The notes under the pieces are model-generated. The model saw only the letters and a list, made by a program, of their open reading frames with translations. It was not told the DNA's origin and made no database searches. A program made the position numbers and the translations under genes. This document shows, one piece after another, positions 23,834 to 30,968 of a stretch of 46,323 nucleotides of DNA; within the stretch, counting starts at the first letter, position 1, and each line of letters starts with the position of its first letter. Source of the DNA: Chloroflexota bacterium (GTDB lineage: Bacteria > Chloroflexota > Dehalococcoidia > SZUA-161); contig JAJYLC010000007.1 in assembly GCA_021787935.1 (NCBI GenBank), positions 1 to 46,323 of the forward strand. The letters are read 5' to 3'.

Positions 23834-24664
23834 ATGATTCAGATTAACCAGTTCGAAGAGATCACGCAGTTCAGGATGGGACGCGAGTCCCGAGGGCAGG
23901 CGCCCTGGAACCCTCCGGGGCAGGTTTTCTACTGGACCTCAGCATACCTTGTGGAGGGGCTGCTCATAGACACCGGCTGCCCCCATACCGCAGAGGAGTT
24001 TGTGCATGCCCTAGAAGGCCGTTCTATCAAGGCCGTCGTGAACACGCACTATCATGAAGACCACATTGGCGCCAATTATCTTCTGCAGCAGAAATTCGGT
24101 CTTAAGATAATGGCTTCACGTGAATCTATCCCGCTCATCTATAAGGTCCCTGAGATACACAAATATCAGGAGTTAATCTGGGGTTATCCTGTGCCGACTA
24201 AAGTCGAACTCCTGCCCGAAAAAATTGAGACCGAGCATTTCCACTTCAAGGTAGTGCCCACGCCCGGCCACTGCAAGGGCCATGTCGCATTAGTGGAGCC
24301 TGCCCAAGGCTGGTGCTTTTCTGGAGACCTTTTCGTTTCACAGGAGCCCAAGGCAATCCGTCCCGAGGAGAATATAGCCGAGATGGCTAAGTCTATGCAG
24401 AAGCTGGTGAATCTGAAGACCGAGCGACTTATTCTGTTTACCTCTCTGGGCAATGTGATTCAAGATGGGCGCGAAGCCCTGCAATCATGCATAGCGTACT
24501 TTAAAGACCTTTCGCAGAAAGCAAAACAGCTCGAGAAACAAGGGCTTTCGGCAGGCGCTATTCGGGACAAGATTTTCGGCAGAGAAACGGTTCTCGCCGG
24601 GATTTCAGAAGGAGACGTCTCTGCGGAAAACATGATTCGAGCTGCCCTCCGTGCCCAGATATGA
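23834..24664 (+). CDS. MBL-fold metallo-hydrolase
   Basis: This 276-residue metallo-beta-lactamase fold protein has the zinc motif H72-x-H74-x-D76-H77 in NTHYHEDHIG. Later ligands are probably the His of PTPGHCKGHVAL and the Asp of WCFSGDLFVS. The final His of the canonical set is not obvious: where ...GH... is expected near residue 200 the sequence reads LFTSLGN, so metal binding may be incomplete or altered. A C-terminal helical region follows. Possible roles include thioester hydrolase or lactonase. It ends in a good intrinsic terminator. Confidence 0.82.
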   Translation: MIQINQFEEITQFRMGRESRGQAPWNPPGQVFYWTSAYLVEGLLIDTGCPHTAEEFVHALEGRSIKAVVNTHYHEDHIGANYLLQQKFGLKIMASRESIPLIYKVPEIHKYQELIWGYPVPTKVELLPEKIETEHFHFKVVPTPGHCKGHVALVEPAQGWCFSGDLFVSQEPKAIRPEENIAEMAKSMQKLVNLKTERLILFTSLGNVIQDGREALQSCIAYFKDLSQKAKQLEKQGLSAGAIRDKIFGRETVLAGISEGDVSAENMIRAALRAQI

Positions 24665-24671
24665 GATTCAC

Positions 24672-24697
24672 ACCTGCGCATCACAGCGCAGGTTTTT
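24672..24697 (+). terminator. Intrinsic terminator after the MBL hydrolase gene
   Basis: ACCTGCGC pairs with GCGCAGGT across a six-base loop, and the stem runs directly into TTTTT. It begins eight bases after the stop codon, between two convergent genes. Confidence 0.8.
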
Positions 24698-25533
24698 CAA
24701 ATGAGGCCGTGCTGCCTTAGATATTCCAGCCCTACCTCTCTGCCCTTGGCAATCATATCGGCGGTATGCCCGAAGTCCCAGATCCTGACATTCTCAAAGG
24801 CCTCAATGTAGATATGATGGATAGCGTCCCGAGGCAACTTGCTTGTCCAGTTGTACTCGTTAACCAACTGATGGCTTATCACAGCATCAATCGTCTGTGC
24901 CACAACGCGCAGCATGCCTCTGGGTACTCGCTTAGCGAACTGGAGAGGTCCTATATCAATGGCATAGAGTTCCGTAGCGCCCGCATCAACAGCCACCCTC
25001 ATCGGAAGGTCGCTGACCACGCCGCCATCCACATATTGACGGCCTTCGTATTTCCAGGGGACGAGAAGAATGGGCAATGCGGCGCTCGCCATGATAGCAT
25101 CGAGAATCGACTCCGAACGGTCCCTGCCGAACACGTAAAGTTCGCCGCTGCTGAGGTCAACTGACGTTATGTAAAGTTCAACGGATTTTATATCGGAGAA
25201 CTGGCGCACGTCTTGGGGGAAAAAGGACTCCAGCAGTTCTCTTAGCTTTTTACTATCGTAGAGACTGCTCTTACCGGTGATCAGCCGCCACATAGCCGAT
25301 ATGTAGTCCCTGCGTACACCGACTTTCTTTGAAGCCTCTCTCCATATCTTCTCAAGATGGCGCGCTCCTTCCGCGGTAGGATTGATAGCAAGAAGCGCAG
25401 CGTTTATAGCACCCACGGAGGTCCCCACCAGAATTTGAGGTTGGATATTGTGCTCCATGAGGGCCAGCAGGACTCCGACCTCCAGGGCACCGCGGTTCGC
25501 CCCGCCGCTGAGCACGAAGGCAACCTTCTTCAC
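24697..25533 (-). CDS. Patatin-like phospholipase (RssA/NTE family)
   Basis: This 278-residue protein has every patatin hallmark: the oxyanion loop SGGANRG (9-15), the nucleophile elbow G37-T-S39-V-G41 and the catalytic Asp169 in YVDGGVVSDLP. These enzymes use a Ser-Asp dyad to hydrolyse acyl chains from lipids. No signal peptide or membrane anchor is visible. The gene lies just downstream of the ferredoxin gene on the same strand, 21 bases apart, and may share its transcript. Confidence 0.9.
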   Translation of the reverse strand: MKKVAFVLSGGANRGALEVGVLLALMEHNIQPQILVGTSVGAINAALLAINPTAEGARHLEKIWREASKKVGVRRDYISAMWRLITGKSSLYDSKKLRELLESFFPQDVRQFSDIKSVELYITSVDLSSGELYVFGRDRSESILDAIMASAALPILLVPWKYEGRQYVDGGVVSDLPMRVAVDAGATELYAIDIGPLQFAKRVPRGMLRVVAQTIDAVISHQLVNEYNWTSKLPRDAIHHIYIEAFENVRIWDFGHTADMIAKGREVGLEYLRQHGLI

Positions 25534-25554
25534 CGACTTCTGTCTCTCCCTTGT

Positions 25555-25833
25555 CTAATATGTCCCAGGCGCGGGCTTTTCGCCCGGATGCAGCCTGCGC
25601 CATTTTGCCAGCAGTTGTTTCTTCGTCTCACGATGCGCCGGGTCAGGCATACAGGCATCCGCGGGGCATATCCCGGCACAATGAGGTGTTTCGTAGGCTC
25701 CTACGCACTCGGTGCACCTGTTGGGGTCAATAGAGTGTGCAGTGCCGATGGCTTTATTAGGGCACTCTGGACGGCAGTCTCCGCATAGCCAGGGGACTGT
25801 AGTGCATTTTTCGGTGATGATTTTGTAGGCTAT
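25555..25833 (-). CDS. YfhL-type 2x[4Fe-4S] ferredoxin lacking a standard start codon
   Basis: The reverse strand encodes a 92-residue ferredoxin starting at AYKIITEKC. Cysteines at 10, 17, 20 and 24 (C-x6-C-x2-C-x3-CP) and at 40, 43, 52, 56 and 61 (CTECVGAYETPHC, then CPADAC) match the YfhL-like family, whose hallmark is CTECVGHY..P.C...CP. Where homologues have the initiating Met of MAYK, the codon is ATA at 25833. No ATG, GTG or TTG occurs in frame between this point and the upstream TAA. AAGG lies just before the ATA, with AAGGAAG further upstream. Either translation begins at ATA or another rare codon, or the start has decayed. The rest of the frame is intact, which argues for a living gene. 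Electron carrier for local oxidoreductases. Confidence 0.75.
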   Translation of the reverse strand: MAYKIITEKCTTVPWLCGDCRPECPNKAIGTAHSIDPNRCTECVGAYETPHCAGICPADACMPDPAHRETKKQLLAKWRRLHPGEKPAPGTY

Positions 25834-25960
25834 CGCCTTAGCTTCCTTTCGTGTCTCGTCATTACGATTTTCACATCTCCAGTCTTTAATGTCAATCGGA
25901 AAGCTGGCTGTTGATGTGCATTTCAGAAGGAGGCGATCAGCTTATCTCAATAAAATAAAC

Positions 25961-26001
25961 AGACCGTGGTGCAGCCTTTCGAAGCCGTCACGGTCTTTTT
26001 T
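25961..26001. terminator. Intrinsic terminator, probably used from the minus strand too
   Basis: AGACCGTG and CACGGTCT form an 8-bp stem with TTTTTT on the plus side. On the minus side the stem is followed by GTTTATTTTATT. The only adjacent gene that can use it is the 63-residue ORF on the minus strand, whose stop is about 40 bases away. Confidence 0.6.
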
Positions 26002-26037
26002 CTATTTGTGAGGAATAAAATATAAACTATAAATAAT

Positions 26038-26229
26038 TCAAGCAATTAGATAGGGTCGGAGTTTTGCTAGTTCAGCCGCCATCTCTTTCTCATCGTCCAC
26101 AATGACCTTAAGCCTTCGTCCGGATGGCAGTCTGTAGATATACTTCTTCACCTTGTTTACCATCGGCATTGGGCCTGACCGGTCCTTGTCAGCAAGCTCC
26201 TTCTCAGCACCAACTGTTGCGGTTTCCAT
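26038..26229 (-). CDS. Small hypothetical protein, 63 residues
   Basis: It begins METATVGAEKELADKDRSGP and has a basic mid-section KVKKYIYRLPSGRRLKVIVDDEKEMAAELAKLRPYL. The beta-hairpin-like middle and acidic C-terminal helix suggest a small folded protein. The ATG is preceded by AAGGAGG at a nine-base distance, and a terminator follows, so it looks genuinely expressed. No family is recognised. An in-frame TTG further upstream overlaps the ribosome binding site and is rejected. Confidence 0.6.
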   Translation of the reverse strand: METATVGAEKELADKDRSGPMPMVNKVKKYIYRLPSGRRLKVIVDDEKEMAAELAKLRPYLIA

Positions 26230-26369
26230 GGGAGTGTACCTCCTTGGCAACTATTGTGGTCGATATGGAAGAAGCTAACAATCCCTCTCAGGTACTTTCC
26301 CGCGCTGTACTTTAGTCAGACCATCCCGAATAATGTTGGACATCAAGTTTGAGGTCGAAAAGGGGGGAC

Positions 26370-26438
26370 ATGCTGACAATGTTACGGAAGTACCTTTATT
26401 CGCCATACTTTAGTTTTTTCAATCAGGACACAACCTAA
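26370..26438 (+). CDS. Possible 22-residue leader peptide upstream of argJ
   Basis: ATG behind AGGGGGGAC opens a frame reading MLTMLRKYLYSPYFSFFNQD and ending two Thr later. It is rich in Leu, Tyr and Phe and has only one Arg, so it is not a classic arginine leader. The upstream TGAGGTCGAAAAGG is identical to the bases just before the ribosome site of the ThDP enzyme gene. Very short; could be chance. Confidence 0.25.
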   Translation: MLTMLRKYLYSPYFSFFNQDTT

Positions 26439-26520
26439 GTTGACGGGTTGAGACTTTTGCTACAGACAATTCAAGCTGTTCGAATAGAATAAACTAAGAC
26501 TGGGTAAAAACTCCCAGCCA

Positions 26521-26572
26521 GCCTCGCTCGCTCGGGATGGGTCCTCTCCTTCCTACCCTGGAGCGGGCGAGG
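26521..26572. promoter_or_regulatory. GC-rich stem-loop in the argJ leader
   Basis: CCTCGCTCGCTC pairs with GAGCGGGCGAGG (one G-T pair), and inside it GGGATGGG can pair with CCTACCC. No T-run follows, so it would act by structure or protein binding rather than as an intrinsic terminator. It could also be a repeat. Confidence 0.4.
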
Positions 26573-26628
26573 ATTGTTGTGTGTCCCCTTAATTGCCTTG
26601 CTTCACTCAGTATGATATAGTTTGAAAC

Positions 26629-27846
26629 ATGAGTGTTGAAGTTATACGCGGTGGCACAATCACCTCGCCACAGGGTTTTATCGCAGGTGCCACCTACGCT
26701 GGCATCAAGAGCAAGGGCGAAAATCTTTTAGACCTGGGTATTCTCTGCTCAGAGGTGCCCTGCATTGCTGCCGGAGTATTCACCACGAATAAGATCAAAG
26801 CTGCTTCCGTACTGCTGTGCCAGCGCAATCTCCAGGGTAGCCAGGCTCAAGCAATCGTGGTCAATAGCGGCTGCGCCAACGCGTGCACCGGCCAGCAGGG
26901 CTTCGCGGATGCCGAGCAGATGGCAGCCTTAACCGCCAAAAACCTGGGGTTGCTGCCTGAAGAGGTACTGGTCGCCAGCACCGGCGTTATCGGTAAGCAA
27001 CTCCAGATGAAGCAAATTAGAGATGGCATAGAAAATATTGCACTATCCGCGGAAGGCGGACATGCTCTGGCGAAGGCTATCATCACGACCGATACCTTCC
27101 CTAAAGAAATCGCAGTAAAAGTCAATTTGGGGCGGCATGAGAGCGATATTACCATCGGTGGCATTGCCAAGGGAGCGGGCATGATCCACCCCGACATGGC
27201 TACTTTGCTCTGCTTCCTAACCACAGATGCTGCCGTCTCGCCTCCTTTCCTCAAAAAAGCACTTCAGAGGGCTGTTGATGGCTCTTTCAATATGATTACC
27301 GTGGACGGCGATACCAGCCCAAATGACTCAGTAATCATACTGGCCAACGGACTCGCCGGGAACAAGATACTCAAGGATGGGAGCGCCAGAGCGAAGGAGT
27401 TTGAAGAGGCTCTGACCGAGGTCTGCCTTTTCCTGGCCAAGTCTATCGCTAGAGACGGAGAAGGTGCTACCAAGCTCATTCAAATCACCGTTGAAGGCGC
27501 GCTCAACATCGCCCAGGCGCGCAGCGGCGCTCGCATAGTCGCGGGCTCATCGCTGGTGAAATCGGCAGTGCACGGCTCCGACCCCAACTGGGGGCGCATC
27601 ATCGCTGCGCTGGGGAGGAGCGGGGTGGACATGGAGGAGGCCAGGGTAGACCTCTACCTGGACAGCCTCTGCTTGATGAAAGAAGGCTGCCCACTGCCCT
27701 TTGACCAGACTCAGGCTAAGTCCATCCTGGACAGAGCAGGTGTGCCTATTAGAATATGCCTCAACCTCGGTGAAGCCTCAGCCACCGCATGGGGCTGCGA
27801 CCTCTCCGAGGAGTATGTCACCATCAACAGCGAGTATACAACCTAG
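26629..27846 (+). CDS. argJ: Bifunctional ornithine acetyltransferase / N-acetylglutamate synthase ArgJ
   Basis: This 405-residue protein has the self-cleavage site of Arg[11 protein letters not shown]191-T192-LLCFL, where Thr192 becomes the N-terminal nucleophile of the beta chain. Other conserved blocks are [32 protein letters not shown] and [16 protein letters not shown]. It transfers the acetyl group from N-acetylornithine to glutamate, and can also use acetyl-CoA, closing the cyclic arginine pathway. The start lacks a Shine-Dalgarno sequence and lies 13 bases after a TATGAT box, so the mRNA may be nearly leaderless. It is separated by 8 kb from argBDGH. Confidence 0.95.
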   Translation: MSVEVIRGGTITSPQGFIAGATYAGIKSKGENLLDLGILCSEVPCIAAGVFTTNKIKAASVLLCQRNLQGSQAQAIVVNSGCANACTGQQGFADAEQMAALTAKNLGLLPEEVLVASTGVIGKQLQMKQIRDGIENIALSAEGGHALAKAIITTDTFPKEIAVKVNLGRHESDITIGGIAKGAGMIHPDMATLLCFLTTDAAVSPPFLKKALQRAVDGSFNMITVDGDTSPNDSVIILANGLAGNKILKDGSARAKEFEEALTEVCLFLAKSIARDGEGATKLIQITVEGALNIAQARSGARIVAGSSLVKSAVHGSDPNWGRIIAALGRSGVDMEEARVDLYLDSLCLMKEGCPLPFDQTQAKSILDRAGVPIRICLNLGEASATAWGCDLSEEYVTINSEYTT

Positions 27847-27868
27847 CTTTTCGTGCGTAACGCCAAAA

Positions 27869-27916
27869 TTTTGATAGTTTGGAGCAAATGCTCCAAACCG
27901 CTCCAATTTATCAAAA
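27869..27916. repeat. Nested palindrome downstream of argJ
   Basis: The outer arms TTTTGATA and TATCAAAA enclose GTTTGGAGC-aaat-GCTCCAAAC. A second GCTCCAA (27899-27905) follows the inner stem, so the left GGAGC arm has two possible partners. It starts about 20 bases after the argJ stop. No T-run follows. Confidence 0.65.
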
Positions 27917-27936
27917 AGAAACTTGCCAGGCACACC

Positions 27937-27965
27937 TTGCCCACCACACCCCCAGGTGCTAAAAT
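27937..27965 (+). promoter_or_regulatory. Predicted promoter for the winged-helix-like ORF
   Basis: TTGCCC and TAAAAT are separated by exactly 17 bp, with the predicted transcript start about 27 bases before the ATG at 28000 and AAAGGAGG in the leader. Confidence 0.6.
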
Positions 27966-27999
27966 TGGGCAAAGCTTAGCCTGGTAAAGGAGGACACCC

Positions 28000-28281
28000 A
28001 TGCCCATACCTAGAGACCAGTTCGACGAAGGTCTGGATGATACCAGTTATAAGGTGATTGATTTCCTCAAGGCACATTCCAAAGAGGCTTTCGAGGTCAG
28101 CGAGGTGGCGGAGGGGGTATTCGCCCCAGCACCTGGTTCAAAGCAGGCCGCCCCTAGTTCACCTGAAATGCTGGCCAAAGCGAAAAGAATGGAGTTCTTC
28201 CTGGTAGACCTGGTGCAGAAAGGTATGGTGGATAAGAGGTCGATCGGTGATAAGACCTACTACTGCATCCACAAAGACTAG
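28000..28281 (+). CDS. Small winged-helix-like hypothetical protein
   Basis: This 93-residue protein shows a helix (SYKVIDFLKAHSKEAFEVSEVAEGVF), a Pro/Ser-rich loop, a second helix (PEMLAKAKRMEFFLVDLVQKGMVDKRSI) and a short hairpin GDKTYYCIHKD. This pattern suggests a winged-helix domain, in which the last strand pair is the wing, and possibly a regulator. No specific family is recognised. ATG behind AAAGGAGG, with its own promoter. A GC-rich hairpin separates it from the nitroreductase gene. Confidence 0.65.
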   Translation: MPIPRDQFDEGLDDTSYKVIDFLKAHSKEAFEVSEVAEGVFAPAPGSKQAAPSSPEMLAKAKRMEFFLVDLVQKGMVDKRSIGDKTYYCIHKD

Positions 28282-28308
28282 CCAAGAGCTCATTTGACAC
28301 CTGAGAAG

Positions 28309-28334
28309 GGCAGAGGGGGCAGAGCCCCTCTGCC
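28309..28334. repeat. GGCAGAGGGG/CCCCTCTGCC hairpin
   Basis: Perfect 10-bp stem with a six-base loop in the 74-bp gap between the winged-helix-like ORF and the nitroreductase gene. It is followed by TGTACTTT, not a true T-run. It may reduce read-through or be a dispersed repeat. Confidence 0.55.
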
Positions 28335-28355
28335 TGTACTTTAGGGGGTTGGAAA

Positions 28356-28868
28356 ATGGAATTCATGGATGTCATCAGAAAAAGGAAGAGCGTCAGGCGA
28401 TTCAAGCCTGACCCTGTCCCTGAAGAAGAGATAAAATATATTCTCGAAGCTGCCAGATTAGCGCCGTCATGGGCTAATACCCAGTGCTGGCACTTCGTAG
28501 TGGTCACTGACCAGGATGTCAAAAATAAAGTTGGTGCGGCGGGGAATAGATGGATTGCCAAAGCCCCTGTGATAATAGTCGCCTGCGCCGAGCCGACACA
28601 GCCTGGAGTCAAAGGGGACCAGCACTACTATATGCTGGATATAGGTATTGCTATGGAGCATCTAATGCTCGCAGCAGCGGAGCGCGGCCTCGGCACGTGC
28701 TGGATAGGTTGGTTCGACGAGGCCAAAATAAAGGAGGCGCTAGGCGTACCCGAGAACATGCGTGTTGTCGCTAGCACCCCTCTGGGCTACCCTTCTGAGG
28801 AAGCAATTGCCACTACAAGAAAGAGCCTTGAGCAGATATTCAGCTACAACCGGTATGAGCAGAAATAG
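28356..28868 (+). CDS. Nitroreductase-family FMN oxidoreductase
   Basis: This 170-residue protein has the nitroreductase pattern: the FMN phosphate motif RKRKSVRRFKPDPVPEEE near the start, then EAARLAPSWANTQCWHFVVV, and DIGIAMEHLMLAAAERGLGTCWIGWFDE with the flavin-contacting Gly-rich turn. C-terminal STPLGYP and KSLEQIFSYNRY are typical. It probably forms a homodimer with FMN and reduces nitro compounds, quinones or enoates using NAD(P)H. GGGGG ribosome-like site before the ATG. A second, very different nitroreductase lies at 30.1-30.9 kb. Confidence 0.88.
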   Translation: MEFMDVIRKRKSVRRFKPDPVPEEEIKYILEAARLAPSWANTQCWHFVVVTDQDVKNKVGAAGNRWIAKAPVIIVACAEPTQPGVKGDQHYYMLDIGIAMEHLMLAAAERGLGTCWIGWFDEAKIKEALGVPENMRVVASTPLGYPSEEAIATTRKSLEQIFSYNRYEQK

Positions 28869-28924
28869 AGCACATAATTCGGCTTAAGGTATTACAATAC
28901 AAGCGAAAATATAGGGAGGAAAAA

Positions 28925-29521
28925 TTGGCAGATAATCCCCGGCAGGGACATTACCACGCCGGTATGTCCAGCAAAGCGTTTCTCGACGCAGAACGCGTAA
29001 TCCAGGAAATCGGACTGAAGAACGGCGATAAGTTCCTGGATGTCGGATGCGGAGAAGGACGTTTCTCGATTGCTGCTTCGAAGCTCATCGGCAATCAGGG
29101 TAAGGTGTATGCTATCGATAGCTACGAAGAATCCATTAAAACCCTAAAAGAACAGACAGGGCGAGATAATATCGGCAATATCGAATCAATCGTAGCCGAT
29201 GCGACCAAAAAGATGCCGCTGCCCGATGCCATTATAGACGTGTGTCTGATGGCAAATGTGATGCACGGCTTCCTTGCAAACGGAGAGGTTCCGGCCGTTA
29301 TGGCAGAGGCAGCCAGAGTCATGAAGAAGGGAAGCACGCTCGCTGTGGTGGAATTCAAGAAAATCAACGGGCCTCCGGGGCCTCCCATATCGATAAGGAT
29401 GACCCCCGAGGAACTCGAAGCCCTGATATCCGAATACGGCTTCAAAAGGAATAAAATCGTCGAGGTTGGTCAGTTTCACTATCTCGCAATGTTCCGCGCC
29501 ATAGCCAGGCACAATAGCTAA
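28925..29521 (+). CDS. Class I SAM-dependent methyltransferase
   Basis: This 198-residue protein contains motif I FLDVGCGEGRFSIAASKL, motif II VYAIDSY, post-II VADATKKMPLPD and a motif III-like VMKKGSTLAVVEFKK. It belongs to the Methyltransf_11/25-like group, in which substrates range from small metabolites and arsenite to quinones. The N-terminal GHYHAGMSSKAFLDAERVI resembles several archaeal and bacterial methyltransferases of unknown substrate. Start is TTG behind GGAGGAAAAA, with no in-frame ATG before residue 14. It is convergent with a small hypothetical gene. Confidence 0.82.
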   Translation: MADNPRQGHYHAGMSSKAFLDAERVIQEIGLKNGDKFLDVGCGEGRFSIAASKLIGNQGKVYAIDSYEESIKTLKEQTGRDNIGNIESIVADATKKMPLPDAIIDVCLMANVMHGFLANGEVPAVMAEAARVMKKGSTLAVVEFKKINGPPGPPISIRMTPEELEALISEYGFKRNKIVEVGQFHYLAMFRAIARHNS

Positions 29522-29528
29522 GGTAGCT

Positions 29529-29822
29529 TTAGGCTTCTGAGAACGGCTCCATCCAGAAAGAGAGATTCTCAATCCCCTGCTGGCATCTGAAAAGCTCCTT
29601 TATTTCATTCTGCTCCTCTTCAGTAAGCGGTTTCTTGAAATCCGAATAGCCTATGACCTGCGTGAAATTCGAGGCAAACCTGCTGCCATCGTCGCTCAAC
29701 GTGAATCTTCCGCACACATAAATGAGCTTCTTCCCCTTATGTTCCAGCTCATTCCATTGATACCCGCTCAGCATGTCTCCATACCATTCTTCCCATTTTT
29801 TCTTGAACTCGTTTTCCTTCAT
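29529..29822 (-). CDS. Small hypothetical protein, 97 residues
   Basis: Begins MKENEFKKKWEEWYGDMLSG, with KKLIYVCGRFTLSDDGSRFAS and EEEQNEIKELFRCQQGIENL later. It is soluble, charged and rich in Glu/Lys, with two cysteines. ATG preceded by AGGAGA at a good distance. No family is recognised. It ends seven bases from the convergent methyltransferase. Confidence 0.6.
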   Translation of the reverse strand: MKENEFKKKWEEWYGDMLSGYQWNELEHKGKKLIYVCGRFTLSDDGSRFASNFTQVIGYSDFKKPLTEEEQNEIKELFRCQQGIENLSFWMEPFSEA

Positions 29823-30081
29823 AGCAAATCTCCTAAAATAAATTAGTTGACATAAAACTAGTGCTCAACCATGGCCTGCTCCTTAAAAACGTCCTTGTTA
29901 GACGGGGATATGACCACGTTGCAGCCCCTCTCTCCTAATTCAATTTAAACATATCAGATGCGCACTGTCCAGGGGTTTGTCCATGCCCTCCAGAATAACG
30001 GTGGAAAAAACCGGGGACAGGTATTAGTTAACAAGCTATGGCATCTGAAAAAATCTCCCCTCTGAATGATTATTTAGTTGC

Positions 30082-30876
30082 TCATACTGTGAACCTGGCG
30101 ACATGCGGTGCCTTTAATAACTCCCATCTGCCTTTTACGCCGCAGTCCAGCGCAGCCACCTCAATGTGCAGCATAGCGATCCCGCAGTCCAGGCGTTTGG
30201 ATATGCCCCATTCCAGAAGCGGGCTATCTACAGAGATGGTTATGTTGTCGGGCTCCACGTAGAATTGCCACGGCTGCCTGTTTATCGCCGAAGGAGCTAG
30301 CCTCGCAGCCTCCAGAGCGGCCTTAATCCAATCAGGCCATTCCTTCTTAGCCAGCCCATAAACCATCTCTGACAGTGGTTTGCGCCGGTGGAACATTCCG
30401 AAGGCGGTCTGAACCCTTTCCTCCGCGGAGAAGTCCTTCACGGCATAGCCCACGGGAGTTACGGCAAACACCCTCTCGTTCTTACTTGTGCCGACGATGG
30501 ACTCGGCGCGCCCACGGCGGAAAAACATAGAACCACCCACCCAGCATGTGCCCAGGCCCATAGCCGTAGCTTCGAGTATAACGCCCTCGCCCGTATAGCC
30601 GATCTTCTCGTTTACATAACGTTCGTTAATATCGCCGATGAATGCAATGAGCGATGGAGAGCCTTTGACCTTGCCATACGAGCCGGCAACGCCCCTGAGT
30701 ACCCTGTCAGGTGATTCGGGGATTATCTCGGCACGAGCCTCAGGGTAAGGTCGGAATCTCGTGCAGACCTCTTGAAGTTGGCCCAGTTGAGACGGATCCA
30801 AAGGAATGGAGTCGTATCTGCGTCTTGACCTTCTGAGCCGTATGGCAGCATGCCACCGGGAAAACGGTATCTCCAT
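30082..30876 (-). CDS. Nitroreductase-like protein (TM1586 type)
   Basis: This 264-residue protein has a duplicated nitroreductase-like layout. The N-terminal half carries AAIRLRRSRRRYDSIPLD and GVILEATAMGLGTCWVGG; the C-terminal half carries AALEAARLAPSAINRQPWQFYV and DCGIAMLHIEVAALDCGVKGRWEL. This two-lobed form matches the putative TM1586-type nitroreductases, which may not need a second subunit. FMN binding is likely; the substrate is unknown. It lies downstream of the sugar ABC operon on the same strand, with about 90 bases between, and could be read from it. Confidence 0.8.
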   Translation of the reverse strand: MEIPFSRWHAAIRLRRSRRRYDSIPLDPSQLGQLQEVCTRFRPYPEARAEIIPESPDRVLRGVAGSYGKVKGSPSLIAFIGDINERYVNEKIGYTGEGVILEATAMGLGTCWVGGSMFFRRGRAESIVGTSKNERVFAVTPVGYAVKDFSAEERVQTAFGMFHRRKPLSEMVYGLAKKEWPDWIKAALEAARLAPSAINRQPWQFYVEPDNITISVDSPLLEWGISKRLDCGIAMLHIEVAALDCGVKGRWELLKAPHVARFTV

Positions 30877-30968
30877 GTATGTTACCCTCTTTTCAATGGC
30901 ATGACAGCATTTTTGTATAAAACTGCAATGATAAGTGCGACAGGTAATGTCACGAGGCAGTGATATAA

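Larger units (their letters stand above)
26230..26628. other. Intergenic region upstream of argJ
   Basis: About 400 bases with no conserved gene. It contains a 22-codon frame with a G-rich ribosome-binding-like site, a CTGGG/CCCAG mini-hairpin (26500-26517) and a strong GC-rich hairpin (26521-26572). A TATGAT box follows, 13 bases before the argJ ATG. It looks like a structured leader or control region for argJ. Confidence 0.45.

Noticed and set aside
26461-26628. Search for an ARG-box (TGAAT-4-ATTCA type) upstream of argJ
   Set aside because: TTCGAATAGAATAA is only superficially similar; no proper ARG-box palindrome was found here or before argB.
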